From Promethearchaeota archaeon (GTDB lineage Archaea; Asgardarchaeota; Lokiarchaeia; Sigyniarchaeales; SOKP01), in the NCBI GenBank assembly GCA_016839585.1, contig JAEOTZ010000003.1, positions 1 through 64,000 on the forward strand: DNA of 64,000 nt, read 5' to 3'. The notes below the pieces were generated by a model that had not been told where the DNA came from, did no database searches, and worked only from the letters and a program-made list of their open reading frames with translations. Positions 36,856 through 46,191 of this stretch are shown one piece after another. The position numbers and the translations under genes are program-made. Position 1 is the first letter of the stretch. Every line of letters starts with the position of its first letter.

Positions 36856-37866
36856 ATGGCTTTATCTGAAAAAGAATTTTATATAAGGGATCTAGTTATA
36901 GATGATGAATATGGTACAATTGATTCGAATGCAACAATTCAAGATGCCGCTAAAAAAATGAAGGAATTGGGGGTACCAGACTTAGTAGTAATAGAAGGAG
37001 AAAAGCGAAAGGTAATTGGAGTTATAGCTGATTTTGATATCGTACAAAATATTGTAGCAGAAGGATCAGACTCGAAAACTGAGAGAGTAGTGTCAACAAT
37101 GTATACAATCACTCCAGTTTCATTAGATACTCCTGTCGAAAAAGCCTTTAAAAGAATGCGTGACTTGCATGTCAATGTTGTGCCAGTAGTTGAAAAAGAA
37201 AGGCTTATTGGCGTAGCTACTATTCAAGATTGTTGGAGTTATATTCCTGATAAAATTGTGGATGAAATAGGCTTAATTCCTGTAAGAAATACAAAAGTAG
37301 CCGAATTTTGGTTTGCTAGTGCATGTGCGATAATAGCATTTGTTTTAGGTATTTTATTGCCAACTCTTGGAGTTTTTAGTTATTTTACAGGCAATCAATC
37401 AGATCTTCAAAGTTTTTTAAACATGGGTCCTATTGGAGGAAAGGTTACGTTCCATGTTTTTGAAGCACGTGGTGTGAATTTTTTTGTACAGTTAACAGAT
37501 TTAATTTCGACTAATGGTGAAATATGGTTAGTAGTTGTGATTATTGGTATTTTAATGCTAGTATTTGGAATAATTGGCTTAATATCAATAGTATATGCTA
37601 GTTTTTCTAATGTAAAAAATTATCAAACTGGACGTTTGATCCAATATCTAATTCCTGGTTTAATGCTTGTTTTCATGGTTCTTGAATGGATCTTTTATGC
37701 TATTGGGTTTGCAACCGCTGAACCCTCTGTCAAAATAAAAATTGATGGGGTTGGTTTAACACTTTCAATTATTTCAATGCTTTTAATTCTGGGAGCTATT
37801 TTTCGTGATTATATTTTCCGTGAAAAGGAATCGCCACAATCTAAAACAAGGGAGGTGAAGGAATAA
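36856..37866 (+). CDS. CBS-domain pair protein with C-terminal membrane helices
   Basis: The first 130 residues contain two CBS motifs (TIDSNATIQDAAKKMKELG and VSLDTPVEKAFKRMRDLHVN), which bind adenosyl ligands as regulatory sensors. Four hydrophobic segments then follow (about 150-175, 220-255, 262-290, 297-315), with an extracytoplasmic loop between the first two. The next gene starts two bases after the stop and has a GGAGGTG site, so the two proteins are translationally linked. The CBS domain probably reports adenylate energy state to a membrane event, but this is inferred. Confidence 0.8.
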   Translation: MALSEKEFYIRDLVIDDEYGTIDSNATIQDAAKKMKELGVPDLVVIEGEKRKVIGVIADFDIVQNIVAEGSDSKTERVVSTMYTITPVSLDTPVEKAFKRMRDLHVNVVPVVEKERLIGVATIQDCWSYIPDKIVDEIGLIPVRNTKVAEFWFASACAIIAFVLGILLPTLGVFSYFTGNQSDLQSFLNMGPIGGKVTFHVFEARGVNFFVQLTDLISTNGEIWLVVVIIGILMLVFGIIGLISIVYASFSNVKNYQTGRLIQYLIPGLMLVFMVLEWIFYAIGFATAEPSVKIKIDGVGLTLSIISMLLILGAIFRDYIFREKESPQSKTREVKE

Positions 37867-37867
37867 G

Positions 37868-39358
37868 ATGCCTCGTGGTGGAGGATTTAGGGGTGGTGGA
37901 TTTCGAGGTGGAGGATTTCGAGGTGGAGGATTTCGAGGTGGACCAGCAGGATTTCGAATGGGAAGTGTTCGAACAAGTGGAAGACCATTCGGGCGAACTG
38001 GTGCAACAAGAATAGATTCTCGATCTCCAAGAGGTCCTTATTCACATACAATGTATAGACCACGTCGACATTATTATCGACCTTGGTGGTGGTATCATCG
38101 ACCTTGGTATTATAGGTGGTGGTACTCACCATGGTGGGCTGGTCGCTATTATCGACCTTGGTATTATTCTCCTATGTATATTGGTGGAGGTATAATCTTT
38201 TTAATTGTGATGGCATTGATTTTATTGCCTGCTTTTGGTGTTGCTATTTTATTCCCTTTTAGTGACGCTGATGTCGATGGATCTGTGAATTACCGTTCAA
38301 CAGAAACCTTATATTTTAATGAATTTTGGTATGAATATGAAAATATTGAAGCAGGTAATGATATAACTTATACTGTTGAATCATCAATTGATGATTGCAT
38401 CAATTTCGCAATATGGGATCATTCATTTGAAAATTTTCCACTAAAAAACCTTCATGATACTGAAGTAGGATCAATTCCTCTCCCGAGTAATTACTATGAA
38501 TATCGATGGATGTTCCTAAGACCAGACTCTATAATAAATTTTGATTTTAACGCAAGTGGTCAGATTGATTTTTTTATTGCTAATGGCTATGATCTTTATT
38601 TATGGAATCAAGGAGGTTCACCGACTTTTGAACTCAGTATAGATGATACAAATGGGGATTCTGGTTTTTTAGTGATAGATACTGCTGCTGATTATTATGT
38701 GGTATGGTATAACCCTCCGGATGGTGATCCTTCCGTAGATGTTGATTTTACTGTGGATTTTACTATTGCTAATGTAGTAGATTTCACAGCAGCAGATTAT
38801 TATGTTAATAATACCGATTTTGTAACTGGTACATTCAATGTTAATCGTTCAGGCAACTGGTATTTCTTTATTTACTTTGATCCTATGAATTCAGAAGCAG
38901 AATCTACCACAATTAGGTTTGATGTGACTTATGATACTGGAATAACATCAATTGACAGATGGCTAGAAGTTAGCCCAATATTGATAATTGTCGCAGTTAT
39001 AGTTGTCATATTAATAATAGCTGCTATTATTGCTAGAAAAGGTCAAAAAAAATTGAAAAGTAAAGCTCCTCCAAAACCTGCAGCGCCAACTGAACCTTCA
39101 ACACCTACAGCACCTTCAACTCCAACAATTACTACTAAAAAAGCACCCCCCTCTATTCATAAGTGTGTTCGTTGTGGAGCAGCTCATTCACCAGACGCCC
39201 AATTCTGTCCAAATTGTGGGGGTAAAATACAAGGAAGGCAACTTGGCACTCCTTCAGTTACTACACCGGCAATGTCAAAAACATGTTCCTATTGCGGAAG
39301 CAAACTTCTGGAGAAAGATAAATTCTGTAAGTGGTGCGGTACTAAAATTGAGCAATAA
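37868..39358 (+). CDS. Membrane protein with Gly-Arg-rich N-terminus and two C-terminal zinc ribbons
   Basis: The 496-residue protein starts with GGGFRGG repeats (residues 3-25), then a Trp/Tyr/Arg-rich part (about 63-103). A membrane helix follows (about 108-130), then a roughly 240-residue beta-rich external part with WD/YDLYLWNQGG-like strands. A second helix (about 371-392), a Pro/Thr/Ala linker and two zinc ribbons (CVRCGAAHSPDAQFCPNCGG and CSYCGSKLLEKDKFCKWCGT) complete it. Both termini are probably in the cytoplasm. RGG stretches often bind nucleic acid; here this is only suggested. It overlaps functionally with the CBS gene just before it. Confidence 0.75.
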   Translation: MPRGGGFRGGGFRGGGFRGGGFRGGPAGFRMGSVRTSGRPFGRTGATRIDSRSPRGPYSHTMYRPRRHYYRPWWWYHRPWYYRWWYSPWWAGRYYRPWYYSPMYIGGGIIFLIVMALILLPAFGVAILFPFSDADVDGSVNYRSTETLYFNEFWYEYENIEAGNDITYTVESSIDDCINFAIWDHSFENFPLKNLHDTEVGSIPLPSNYYEYRWMFLRPDSIINFDFNASGQIDFFIANGYDLYLWNQGGSPTFELSIDDTNGDSGFLVIDTAADYYVVWYNPPDGDPSVDVDFTVDFTIANVVDFTAADYYVNNTDFVTGTFNVNRSGNWYFFIYFDPMNSEAESTTIRFDVTYDTGITSIDRWLEVSPILIIVAVIVVILIIAAIIARKGQKKLKSKAPPKPAAPTEPSTPTAPSTPTITTKKAPPSIHKCVRCGAAHSPDAQFCPNCGGKIQGRQLGTPSVTTPAMSKTCSYCGSKLLEKDKFCKWCGTKIEQ

Positions 39359-39429
39359 TTAAATAGAATTAGTAAAATTATAATTAAATTAAATCTTTTT
39401 TCTTTTTTATTACTTTTTAATAATTTAAT

Positions 39430-39621
39430 TCATAATTTTGGTTTTTCTTCTCCATTATTTTTAAAAGGATCGTAGACTCCTTTTATTTCATTGAGATCTA
39501 CTGTCATAATCGTATGACGTAAGTGTTTCTTTTCAAACTTTTTTATCTCAAGCTGGTTGATAGGACTATCTGGGTGGATAACGATATATTCTCTACATTT
39601 AATGCACGCACGAGCTCTCAT
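39430..39621 (-). CDS. Small Cys-containing protein, unknown (paralogue follows)
   Basis: The 63-residue protein starts MRARACIKCREYIVIHPDSP and ends with HLRHTIMTVDLNEIKGVYD plus a lysine tail. A CxxC pair is at residues 6-9. A decayed relative is at 39752-39934, which supports a real gene of a small family. No known domain was recognised. The CxxC with no second pair suggests that metal binding needs a dimer. Confidence 0.6.
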   Translation of the reverse strand: MRARACIKCREYIVIHPDSPINQLEIKKFEKKHLRHTIMTVDLNEIKGVYDPFKNNGEEKPKL

Positions 39622-39751
39622 TATCTAAATTATTAAAATTTTATATCGTGTTCTATTAAAAATAATTAAAATCTTTATAAAATTTTACGATCTTAGTTTC
39701 TTTTTGTTCAATTAATTAATAGAAATTCGATTTTTATTAATTTTTCTCTTC

Positions 39752-39934
39752 TTATAATGGGTTTTTACGACCATTATTATTAAATAACTTATATTCTTTT
39801 CTTATTTCAGTGAGATCAACAGTTACTAAAGTATGGTTTGAATGGTGCAAGTGAAAATGATTTAAGTTAGTTTGATTTAATAGATTATTCGGATGAATTA
39901 TTACGTATTCTTTGCACCTAATACATGCTCGGGA
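39752..39934 (-). pseudogene. Second copy of the small CxxC protein, no start codon
   Basis: The minus-strand frame, 60 codons from a TAA at 39935-39937 to a stop at 39752, reads SRACIRCKEYVIIHPNNLLN and later HTLVTVDLTEIRKEYK. It aligns end to end with the protein at 39430-39621. No ATG, GTG or TTG precedes the conserved RAC segment. The rest of the gap from 39359 to 40117 is AT-rich and otherwise empty. Confidence 0.65.
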
Positions 39935-40117
39935 TTATTTTTCCTCTAATATTAATAAAAATTATTAAAAGTTGGAAATTTAAAAGGATATTTCAAATTT
40001 CTTATTTTAGTTTAAAAATGTAAGAATAGAACAAACAAAAAATTAAAATAAAAGTTATTAGAAGTTTTTAAATTGTAGTTCTTATTTGAGGTATAAACGA
40101 GAATTTATCTTTAATTT

Positions 40118-42364
40118 CTAAATTTCCATTAAGTTAGGGATGGTTGAGTCATATAAATTTTTCAATTGTTTAATGTTAAGATTTAACTCTTTTAACTTTA
40201 AACCCTTAATATTAATTTCTGGTTTAGGAATTAAAACACCAATTTTCTTTATATCTGCACCAAACTTTTCTGCTTTCTTAATTATGATCTTATAATCTTT
40301 AGGGTCGGTTTCGATAATAAATCTCCCAACAGATTCACTAAATAGAAATTCATCATCTCTTAAATTCTCATCATAACAACCTTTTAATTTCAGCTCAGCT
40401 CCCAAATTATTATTAAAGCACATTTCAGCAATTGTAATGATGAACCCGCCTTTATTTACATCATGATTAGCTTTTACAAGGTCATTTTCATATAAATCAA
40501 AAAGGAAATCCCAAGTTGCCTTTGCTTTTTTGTCATTTACCTTTGGAGGTATGCCCCCTTGTAGATTATAAATTAAAGAGTGATATTCAGATCCTCCTAA
40601 TTCTGCTTTAGTTTCACCTATAAGAAACAAATCATTGCCCGCTTTTTTGAATGGAAGAGTTATAATCTTATCTTCTCCCTCTATTACTCCAACGATCATT
40701 ATAATAGGTGTTGCTTTAATTGCGGTTTTCTTTACATCGTCCTCGTTATAGAAAGAAACATTTCCTCCTACTATTGGAATCCTCATTTCTCTACAAAAAT
40801 TATTCATTCCTTCAACAGCTTGAGAAAAATACCAAAATGATTCAGGTATTTCTGGGTTTCCAAAGTTACAACAGTTTACCATTGCCATTGGCTTTGCTCC
40901 ATTTGCAATTATATTTCCACATATCTCAACTAACCCTCCTTTGGCACCTTCATATGGATCCAAAAAGCAATGTTTTGAATTCACTCCTACACTTGCCGCA
41001 ATGAATTTATTAGTACCGATAATTCTAAGAACACCTGAATCTCCTTCACCACACTTTACAACAGATCGAATTCCAACTTCATGATCATACTGACGGTAAA
41101 CCCATTCTTTGCTACAGATGTTTTCTGAAGCAACTAATCTATAAATAATTTCATCCAAACCCAAAGAAGATTTAGGAGTTTTTTGAGTTAATAGGTCATC
41201 TAAATAATCTGGTTTTTTTTCTTCTCGTTTAAAAGTTGGGGATTCTGAAAGAGCTTTTGAAGGGATATTTACTACTAGATTTTTTTCATCAAATACTTTA
41301 AGAATCTTTGAATCATCTGTTCTTCCTATTACAGCAAAATTCATTTCAAATTTTCTAAATACATCAAGAACAGTTTCTAACCCTTCTGGTTTAACAATAA
41401 AAGTCATTCGTTCCTGTGATTCAGAGAGCATTATTTCATAAGAATTCATTCCTGGTTCTCTTGTAAATACTTTTCTTAAATCTACCTTTGCTCCTGTATT
41501 CCCATCACCAGTTAATTCACTTGTTGCGCATGTAAGTCCGCCCCCACCAAGATCTTTTAAGCCTCTTACATAACCTGTTTTTACCGCTTCTAAAGTTGCT
41601 TCAATAATCAATTTTTTGGTAAATGGATCACCAATTTGGACTGCTGGTCTATCTGCTTCAGACATCTCTGTTAAAGTGCGAGAAGCAAATGTTACCCCAT
41701 GAATTCCGTCTCTACCTGTAGATCCTCCCATAAGGATTACATAATCACCAGGGTTATATGCTCTACTTGGAGCATGCTTAAAATCTTCAATAGACCCTAA
41801 TCCAATACAGGCCACATTTACTAAACAATTACTTTCAAAACTCTCATCAAATTCTACTTCACCCCCAATAGTCGGGATTCCTGTACAGTTGCCATAATCT
41901 GCAATTCCTTTTACAACATATTTAAATAACCATTGTGAATGTGGATTATCTTTTAATGATCCAAATCTCAATGGATCTAACAATGCAATTGGTCGAACAC
42001 CCATACATAGAATATCTCTTATTATCCCACCAATTCCCGTAGCAGCTCCATGATATGGTTCAATGGCAGAAGGATGATTATGAGACTCTATTCTGAATGC
42101 AAGGCAATATCCATCTCCAATATCAATAACACCGGCATCTTGACCAGGACCTGCTAAAACATAGTCATAATTTGCTTCAGCATCTTCAAACATCTTTAAT
42201 TTCGGTCGTGATGACTTATAAGAGCAATGCTCACTCCACATGACTGATGCCATTCCAATCTCAGTAAGATTTGGTTCTCTGCCTAATAATTCTTTAACTT
42301 TCTCAAATTCCCATTTAGTTAATTCTACATCAACTTCTTCTCCATTAAGATTTACTCTTGTCAT
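40118..42364 (-). CDS. purL: Phosphoribosylformylglycinamidine synthase, large subunit
   Basis: The 748-residue enzyme catalyses the ATP-dependent amidation step of purine synthesis using ammonia delivered by PurQ. Landmarks are MWSEHCSYKSSRPKLK near residue 44, AFRIESHNHPSAIEPYHGAA with the catalytic His, and GGSTGRDGIHGVTFAS. The length is that of the small (archaeal and Gram-positive) PurL, which needs PurS and PurQ. It overlaps purQ by one base (TAATG), so it is the third gene of a coupled operon. Confidence 0.97.
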   Translation of the reverse strand: MTRVNLNGEEVDVELTKWEFEKVKELLGREPNLTEIGMASVMWSEHCSYKSSRPKLKMFEDAEANYDYVLAGPGQDAGVIDIGDGYCLAFRIESHNHPSAIEPYHGAATGIGGIIRDILCMGVRPIALLDPLRFGSLKDNPHSQWLFKYVVKGIADYGNCTGIPTIGGEVEFDESFESNCLVNVACIGLGSIEDFKHAPSRAYNPGDYVILMGGSTGRDGIHGVTFASRTLTEMSEADRPAVQIGDPFTKKLIIEATLEAVKTGYVRGLKDLGGGGLTCATSELTGDGNTGAKVDLRKVFTREPGMNSYEIMLSESQERMTFIVKPEGLETVLDVFRKFEMNFAVIGRTDDSKILKVFDEKNLVVNIPSKALSESPTFKREEKKPDYLDDLLTQKTPKSSLGLDEIIYRLVASENICSKEWVYRQYDHEVGIRSVVKCGEGDSGVLRIIGTNKFIAASVGVNSKHCFLDPYEGAKGGLVEICGNIIANGAKPMAMVNCCNFGNPEIPESFWYFSQAVEGMNNFCREMRIPIVGGNVSFYNEDDVKKTAIKATPIIMIVGVIEGEDKIITLPFKKAGNDLFLIGETKAELGGSEYHSLIYNLQGGIPPKVNDKKAKATWDFLFDLYENDLVKANHDVNKGGFIITIAEMCFNNNLGAELKLKGCYDENLRDDEFLFSESVGRFIIETDPKDYKIIIKKAEKFGADIKKIGVLIPKPEINIKGLKLKELNLNIKQLKNLYDSTIPNLMEI

Positions 42365-43077
42365 TAAGATATCCTCCGTTTTATAAATTCAACTATAGAA
42401 TTGAAAAATAATATTCCATGAGTTGTTCTTTTTGGGCTTAATATTGCTTCTGATGCACGTTCTGGGTGAGGCATAAATCCAACACAATTTTGTTCTAAAT
42501 TACAAACTCCTGCGATATTTTCTAAGGAACCATTAGGGTTTGCTTCTTTAGTTAGCTCTCCATTTTCGGTTGAGTATCTAAAAACAATCTGGTTATTTTC
42601 TTCTAATTCTTTTAAATTATCAGTATAATATCGACCTTCTGCATGAGCAATAGGTATGGCAAGAACATCTCTTATATTCATTTTATTGGACAATGCTGTT
42701 GTATTGTTTTCTACTTTTAGATTTACCCATTTGCAAATAAATTTTAAAGAATCATTTCTTAATAAAGCACCTGGAAGGAACTGAGCTTCTGTTAATATCT
42801 GAAATCCATTACAAAAACCTATTACAGGTCTTCCATCATCTAACATCACTCTTGCCTCATCAATTGCAGGACTATGGGCAGCAATAATTCCTGCTCTTAA
42901 ATAATCTCCAAACGCAAACCCTCCAGGTAAGATTACACCATCATATTTAGATTCCTTAAAAAGATTATGCCAGACTAAATCTGCTTCTATACCATCAACA
43001 ACATTATTTAAAACATGTATCGTATCTAAATCACAATTGCTTCCAGCGAACTGAATTACAGCTAATTTAACAGTCAT
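42364..43077 (-). CDS. purQ: Phosphoribosylformylglycinamidine synthase, glutaminase subunit
   Basis: The 237-residue class I amidotransferase supplies ammonia to PurL. The nucleophile elbow is VIGFCNGFQILTEA, and the catalytic His-Glu follows in FMPHPERASE. The start AVIQFAGSNCDLDT is typical. Four bases overlap purS (ATGA) and one base overlaps purL. Confidence 0.97.
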   Translation of the reverse strand: MTVKLAVIQFAGSNCDLDTIHVLNNVVDGIEADLVWHNLFKESKYDGVILPGGFAFGDYLRAGIIAAHSPAIDEARVMLDDGRPVIGFCNGFQILTEAQFLPGALLRNDSLKFICKWVNLKVENNTTALSNKMNIRDVLAIPIAHAEGRYYTDNLKELEENNQIVFRYSTENGELTKEANPNGSLENIAGVCNLEQNCVGFMPHPERASEAILSPKRTTHGILFFNSIVEFIKRRIS

Positions 43078-43343
43078 GATTTCGATACTTTTAAAATTGT
43101 TAGATTTTGGGTAACTGGATTAAAAATTCGTAGATCATTGCACATTTTTTCTACTATCTTTTTAGCTTCATTCTCATCAGTAGCTTTAAGATTAATGCTT
43201 AAAAATTGCCCTGACCGAACGTTAAATACCATATCATACCCTTTTTTAGCCAAAAGGTCTTTTTGAATAGTTTCACCAACGGGATCTCTAGCTGCTGGTT
43301 TATTCATTAATGTTATTTCTACTTGAAATTCTTGTCGATTCAT
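43074..43343 (-). CDS. purS: Phosphoribosylformylglycinamidine synthase, PurS subunit
   Basis: The 89-residue subunit bridges PurL and PurQ. ARDPVGETIQKDLLAKKGYD is the family signature, and the length is normal. It is the first gene of the purS-purQ-purL operon; a TATA-like box is 18-27 bases upstream, so the message would be leaderless. Confidence 0.95.
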   Translation of the reverse strand: MNRQEFQVEITLMNKPAARDPVGETIQKDLLAKKGYDMVFNVRSGQFLSINLKATDENEAKKIVEKMCNDLRIFNPVTQNLTILKVSKS

Positions 43344-43360
43344 TTATGAAAAAAGAGGTT

Positions 43361-43370
43361 GTATATATTT
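43361..43370 (-). promoter_or_regulatory. TATA box for the purSQL operon
   Basis: AAATATATAC on the minus strand is centred about 22 bases before the purS ATG at 43343. At the usual archaeal spacing, transcription would start at or next to the start codon, giving a leaderless message. Confidence 0.5.
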
Positions 43371-43465
43371 TTATTAATTCTTATTAATTTAAAAATAATT
43401 CTTATCGACAAAAACGATAAACGCTTGTTCTTTTTCAATTTATTTTGAACCTATATATAAGAATA

Positions 43466-43669
43466 TTAGACATAACCAAAACTAACTATTATCATTAATA
43501 CTAAAGCTAAAAGACCACACAGTAAACTATATTTGCTAAACTTGGGAAATTTTTTCATATCTATCTCTTTTTTTTCATCTTTAGTATAAGATTTAATGTC
43601 AATTATAGCAAATATAAAACTTAGAATAAATAAGACAAAATCAATAAATAATAATATTAAATTAAACAT
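43466..43669 (-). CDS. Small two-helix membrane protein
   Basis: The 67-residue protein has two hydrophobic helices (about 3-24 and 46-66) around a charged linker KSYTKDEKKEIDMKKFPKFS. It lies between purC and purS in the same direction, without overlap. The family is not recognised and a role in purine synthesis is not implied. Confidence 0.5.
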   Translation of the reverse strand: MFNLILLFIDFVLFILSFIFAIIDIKSYTKDEKKEIDMKKFPKFSKYSLLCGLLALVLMIIVSFGYV

Positions 43670-43715
43670 TATAAGAAAAAATACTACTGGTTGTTATATA
43701 AATTTTTCTTAAATT

Positions 43716-44693
43716 CTATAAATAATTAGCTTTTTTCAAATTTTCATATATTCTTTTATTTACTTCGGAAATTTCGGCTTTAAATTTTATCCCAGTAATC
43801 TTTTCATAGCTTTTCATATACCTTTTTGCTAATTCTATTTTAATTTCATCTGATATAGGAGGAATATCCTCATTTGGTTTAATATCAGGGAAAATTTCTG
43901 GATATGTTTCCATTAACCATCCTCTAAATATTTCTTTATCTAGTATGTCTGGTTCTTCATCATTTTCAAATTTTTCTTCATAAGAATCGAGTATCCAAAA
44001 TCGTGAAGAATCCTGGGTGTGAATTTCGTCTATTACAATTAAATCGTCATCCTTTACTCCGAATTCATATTTAGTATCAACTAGGATCAGTCCATTTCTC
44101 TTACAGTAATTTTGGCCAAATTTAAATAGTTTCATAGCAGCATCTTCCATTTGTTCATAGATTTCTTTACTAACTATTTTTTCTTTTATAATAAATTCTT
44201 TTGAGATGTAAATATCATGCCCAGTTTCTGCTTTTGTGGAAGGTGTGATTAAGATATCATCTAATTTTTGATTTTTTCTTATCCCCTTAGGAATTCGAAT
44301 TCCCGAAGTAGGTTCTCCTTTTAAATAATTGCGCCATGCTGTACCAGTAAGATAGGCTCTAACAATTATTTCAATTGGGAGGGTTTGACATTGGTGGACA
44401 ACTGAAACATTAGGATCTGGAACTTCAATGATATGATTTTTTACTAGATCTTTTGTTTTTTCAAACCAGAACGAAGAAACCTGATTTAACATCTGACCTT
44501 TAAAAGGGATAGTAGTAATAACTCGATCAAATGCACTCAGTCTATCAGTTGCAATAATTATCCTAATATTTTCCTTTATATAGTTGTCACGAACCTTTCC
44601 TCTATATAATTTTCCTAATGAAGGAAATTTTGTTTCTTTTAATGTAAATTCTAGTTGCTTCTTAATTATATTTTCAATATTTTCCTCTGGCAT
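43716..44693 (-). CDS. purC: SAICAR synthase
   Basis: The 325-residue enzyme joins CAIR and aspartate using ATP. Landmarks are LYRGKVRDNYI, IIATDRLSAFDRVITTIPFK, EIIVRAYLTGTAWRNYL and LVDTKYEFG with IDEIHTQDSSRFW. The size matches the longer PurC form seen in yeast and many archaea. It lies in the purine region but about 370 bases from purS, with a small membrane gene in between. Confidence 0.95.
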   Translation of the reverse strand: MPEENIENIIKKQLEFTLKETKFPSLGKLYRGKVRDNYIKENIRIIIATDRLSAFDRVITTIPFKGQMLNQVSSFWFEKTKDLVKNHIIEVPDPNVSVVHQCQTLPIEIIVRAYLTGTAWRNYLKGEPTSGIRIPKGIRKNQKLDDILITPSTKAETGHDIYISKEFIIKEKIVSKEIYEQMEDAAMKLFKFGQNYCKRNGLILVDTKYEFGVKDDDLIVIDEIHTQDSSRFWILDSYEEKFENDEEPDILDKEIFRGWLMETYPEIFPDIKPNEDIPPISDEIKIELAKRYMKSYEKITGIKFKAEISEVNKRIYENLKKANYL

Positions 44694-44769
44694 GATAATA
44701 AATAATAGAAAAAGCCATAAAAAATCTATTTATTAATTATAAAATAAATAATACGTCCCTTATTCTAAT

Positions 44770-45135
44770 TTACTTTTTATAATACTTTCCGTTATTGAAT
44801 TCTTTAACGGAATACTTACTTTTGTTTTTTTCCATTTTCCCTATAAACGCTTTAGTTAAATCTAAACCCAAAACATTAATAATACTAATTAAATAGATAA
44901 AAACATCTGCAATTTCGTCAGATATGTTAGCTAATAGAGTTTCATCTTTTAAGATATGTTCAATCTTATCCCCCTTGAATAATAAACATTGAGATAGTTC
45001 TGCTGCTTCAATCATTAAAGCTTGAATTAAATTCTTTGGTGTGTGGTACTTTTTCCAATTACGGCTATTCACAAAATTATTCACTTCTTTTTTAAAAAAT
45101 GAAACTAGCGTATTTTGATCATGAATTTCATCCAT
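44770..45135 (-). CDS. MazG-like nucleotide pyrophosphohydrolase
   Basis: The 121-residue protein shows the all-alpha NTP pyrophosphohydrolase core: LIQALMIEAAELSQCLLF with the ExxE metal site, and ISDEIADVFIYLISI with the ExxD second site. This corresponds to the RS21-C6/dCTPase-like group, which cleaves (d)NTPs to monophosphates and clears damaged nucleotides. It lies upstream of purC in the same direction. Confidence 0.85.
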   Translation of the reverse strand: MDEIHDQNTLVSFFKKEVNNFVNSRNWKKYHTPKNLIQALMIEAAELSQCLLFKGDKIEHILKDETLLANISDEIADVFIYLISIINVLGLDLTKAFIGKMEKNKSKYSVKEFNNGKYYKK

Positions 45136-45180
45136 TTTAAAATCAAACTCTTATTTATTAACCGAATTAATATTAATTAA

Positions 45181-46008
45181 TCACTTAAAACTTCTAATAA
45201 AATTACATATTAATTCATTAACTACCTCTTTCCTTTGAGCAGGAGCGAAATGACCTGCCATATCAATAATTTCTAATTGAGAAATTTTAATTTTTTTATG
45301 AAGTTCTTCTGACATCGCTTCAGGAGCAAAGTTATCAAGTCTCCCTCCAATTATAAGAGTTGGGCATAAAATACTTGAGGGGTCATACTCATTTATTTCA
45401 TTTATCATTCCAAAGATTTGCTCTTCAATTTTCATATATAACTCATCTTTAGTTAATTTTGAGCCAACTAAAGAATCTGATAATGCCATTATAATAAAAG
45501 GTATGGTTCTATCTAAAATTTTCTCAACTGAATTTGCTACTACATCCAAAAAACTCATACGAATAGAATAAGGGAGTAAATTATAAAAAATATTTCGGAT
45601 TACGTTATCTATCATTATATAGCCAGAATTTAATAAAATAAGAAATTTGATATCATCAGGATATTTCATGCAAATCAATTGAGCTATCATCCCTCCTACG
45701 AGAGAATGCCCTATTATCCCATACTTTTCTTTAACTCCTAAATATTTTAGTAAATCTTGTAAATCTCTGATAATTTCATATCTTATATTTTTTGAAAGAT
45801 ACAACTTTTTTGGATGATCACTTCTCCCATGCCCTAATGCATCAAACGCAATTATACGATAATCTTCTTTTAAAATTTTTATTTGGGCTTTAAAAAAAGA
45901 TGCTGAAGAGGCGAAACCATGAAGCATAATTATAGTACACATTTTTGATGAAGAGTTAATATCTTCATAATAAAGTCGGTATCCCTCTCTATTCACAAAA
46001 TAAGGCAT
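45181..46008 (-). CDS. Alpha/beta hydrolase
   Basis: The 275-residue protein has the oxyanion strand IIMLHGFASSASFFK, AFDALGHGRSD, the nucleophile elbow IGHSLVGGMIA, an Asp in GGRLDNFAPEAM and the last His in DMAGHFAPAQRKEV. All three catalytic residues are therefore present. The substrate is unknown; it is of the size of esterases and epoxide or carbon-carbon bond hydrolases. It probably stands alone. Confidence 0.88.
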   Translation of the reverse strand: MPYFVNREGYRLYYEDINSSSKMCTIIMLHGFASSASFFKAQIKILKEDYRIIAFDALGHGRSDHPKKLYLSKNIRYEIIRDLQDLLKYLGVKEKYGIIGHSLVGGMIAQLICMKYPDDIKFLILLNSGYIMIDNVIRNIFYNLLPYSIRMSFLDVVANSVEKILDRTIPFIIMALSDSLVGSKLTKDELYMKIEEQIFGMINEINEYDPSSILCPTLIIGGRLDNFAPEAMSEELHKKIKISQLEIIDMAGHFAPAQRKEVVNELICNFIRSFK

Positions 46009-46191
46009 GTGAGCTACAAATCGTATAATATTCTATATTTTTTGAAATAAAAGATTCAAAAAATACTTTACTAAATTTTAAAATTAGTTTTTATTAACAG
46101 AAAATTATCCAAACACATTATTTAAAGGAAAAAAAAATATTACAAATTTTTTGTTACTCTCTTCTTTTCATAAACTTCGAGTAAAAAATAG

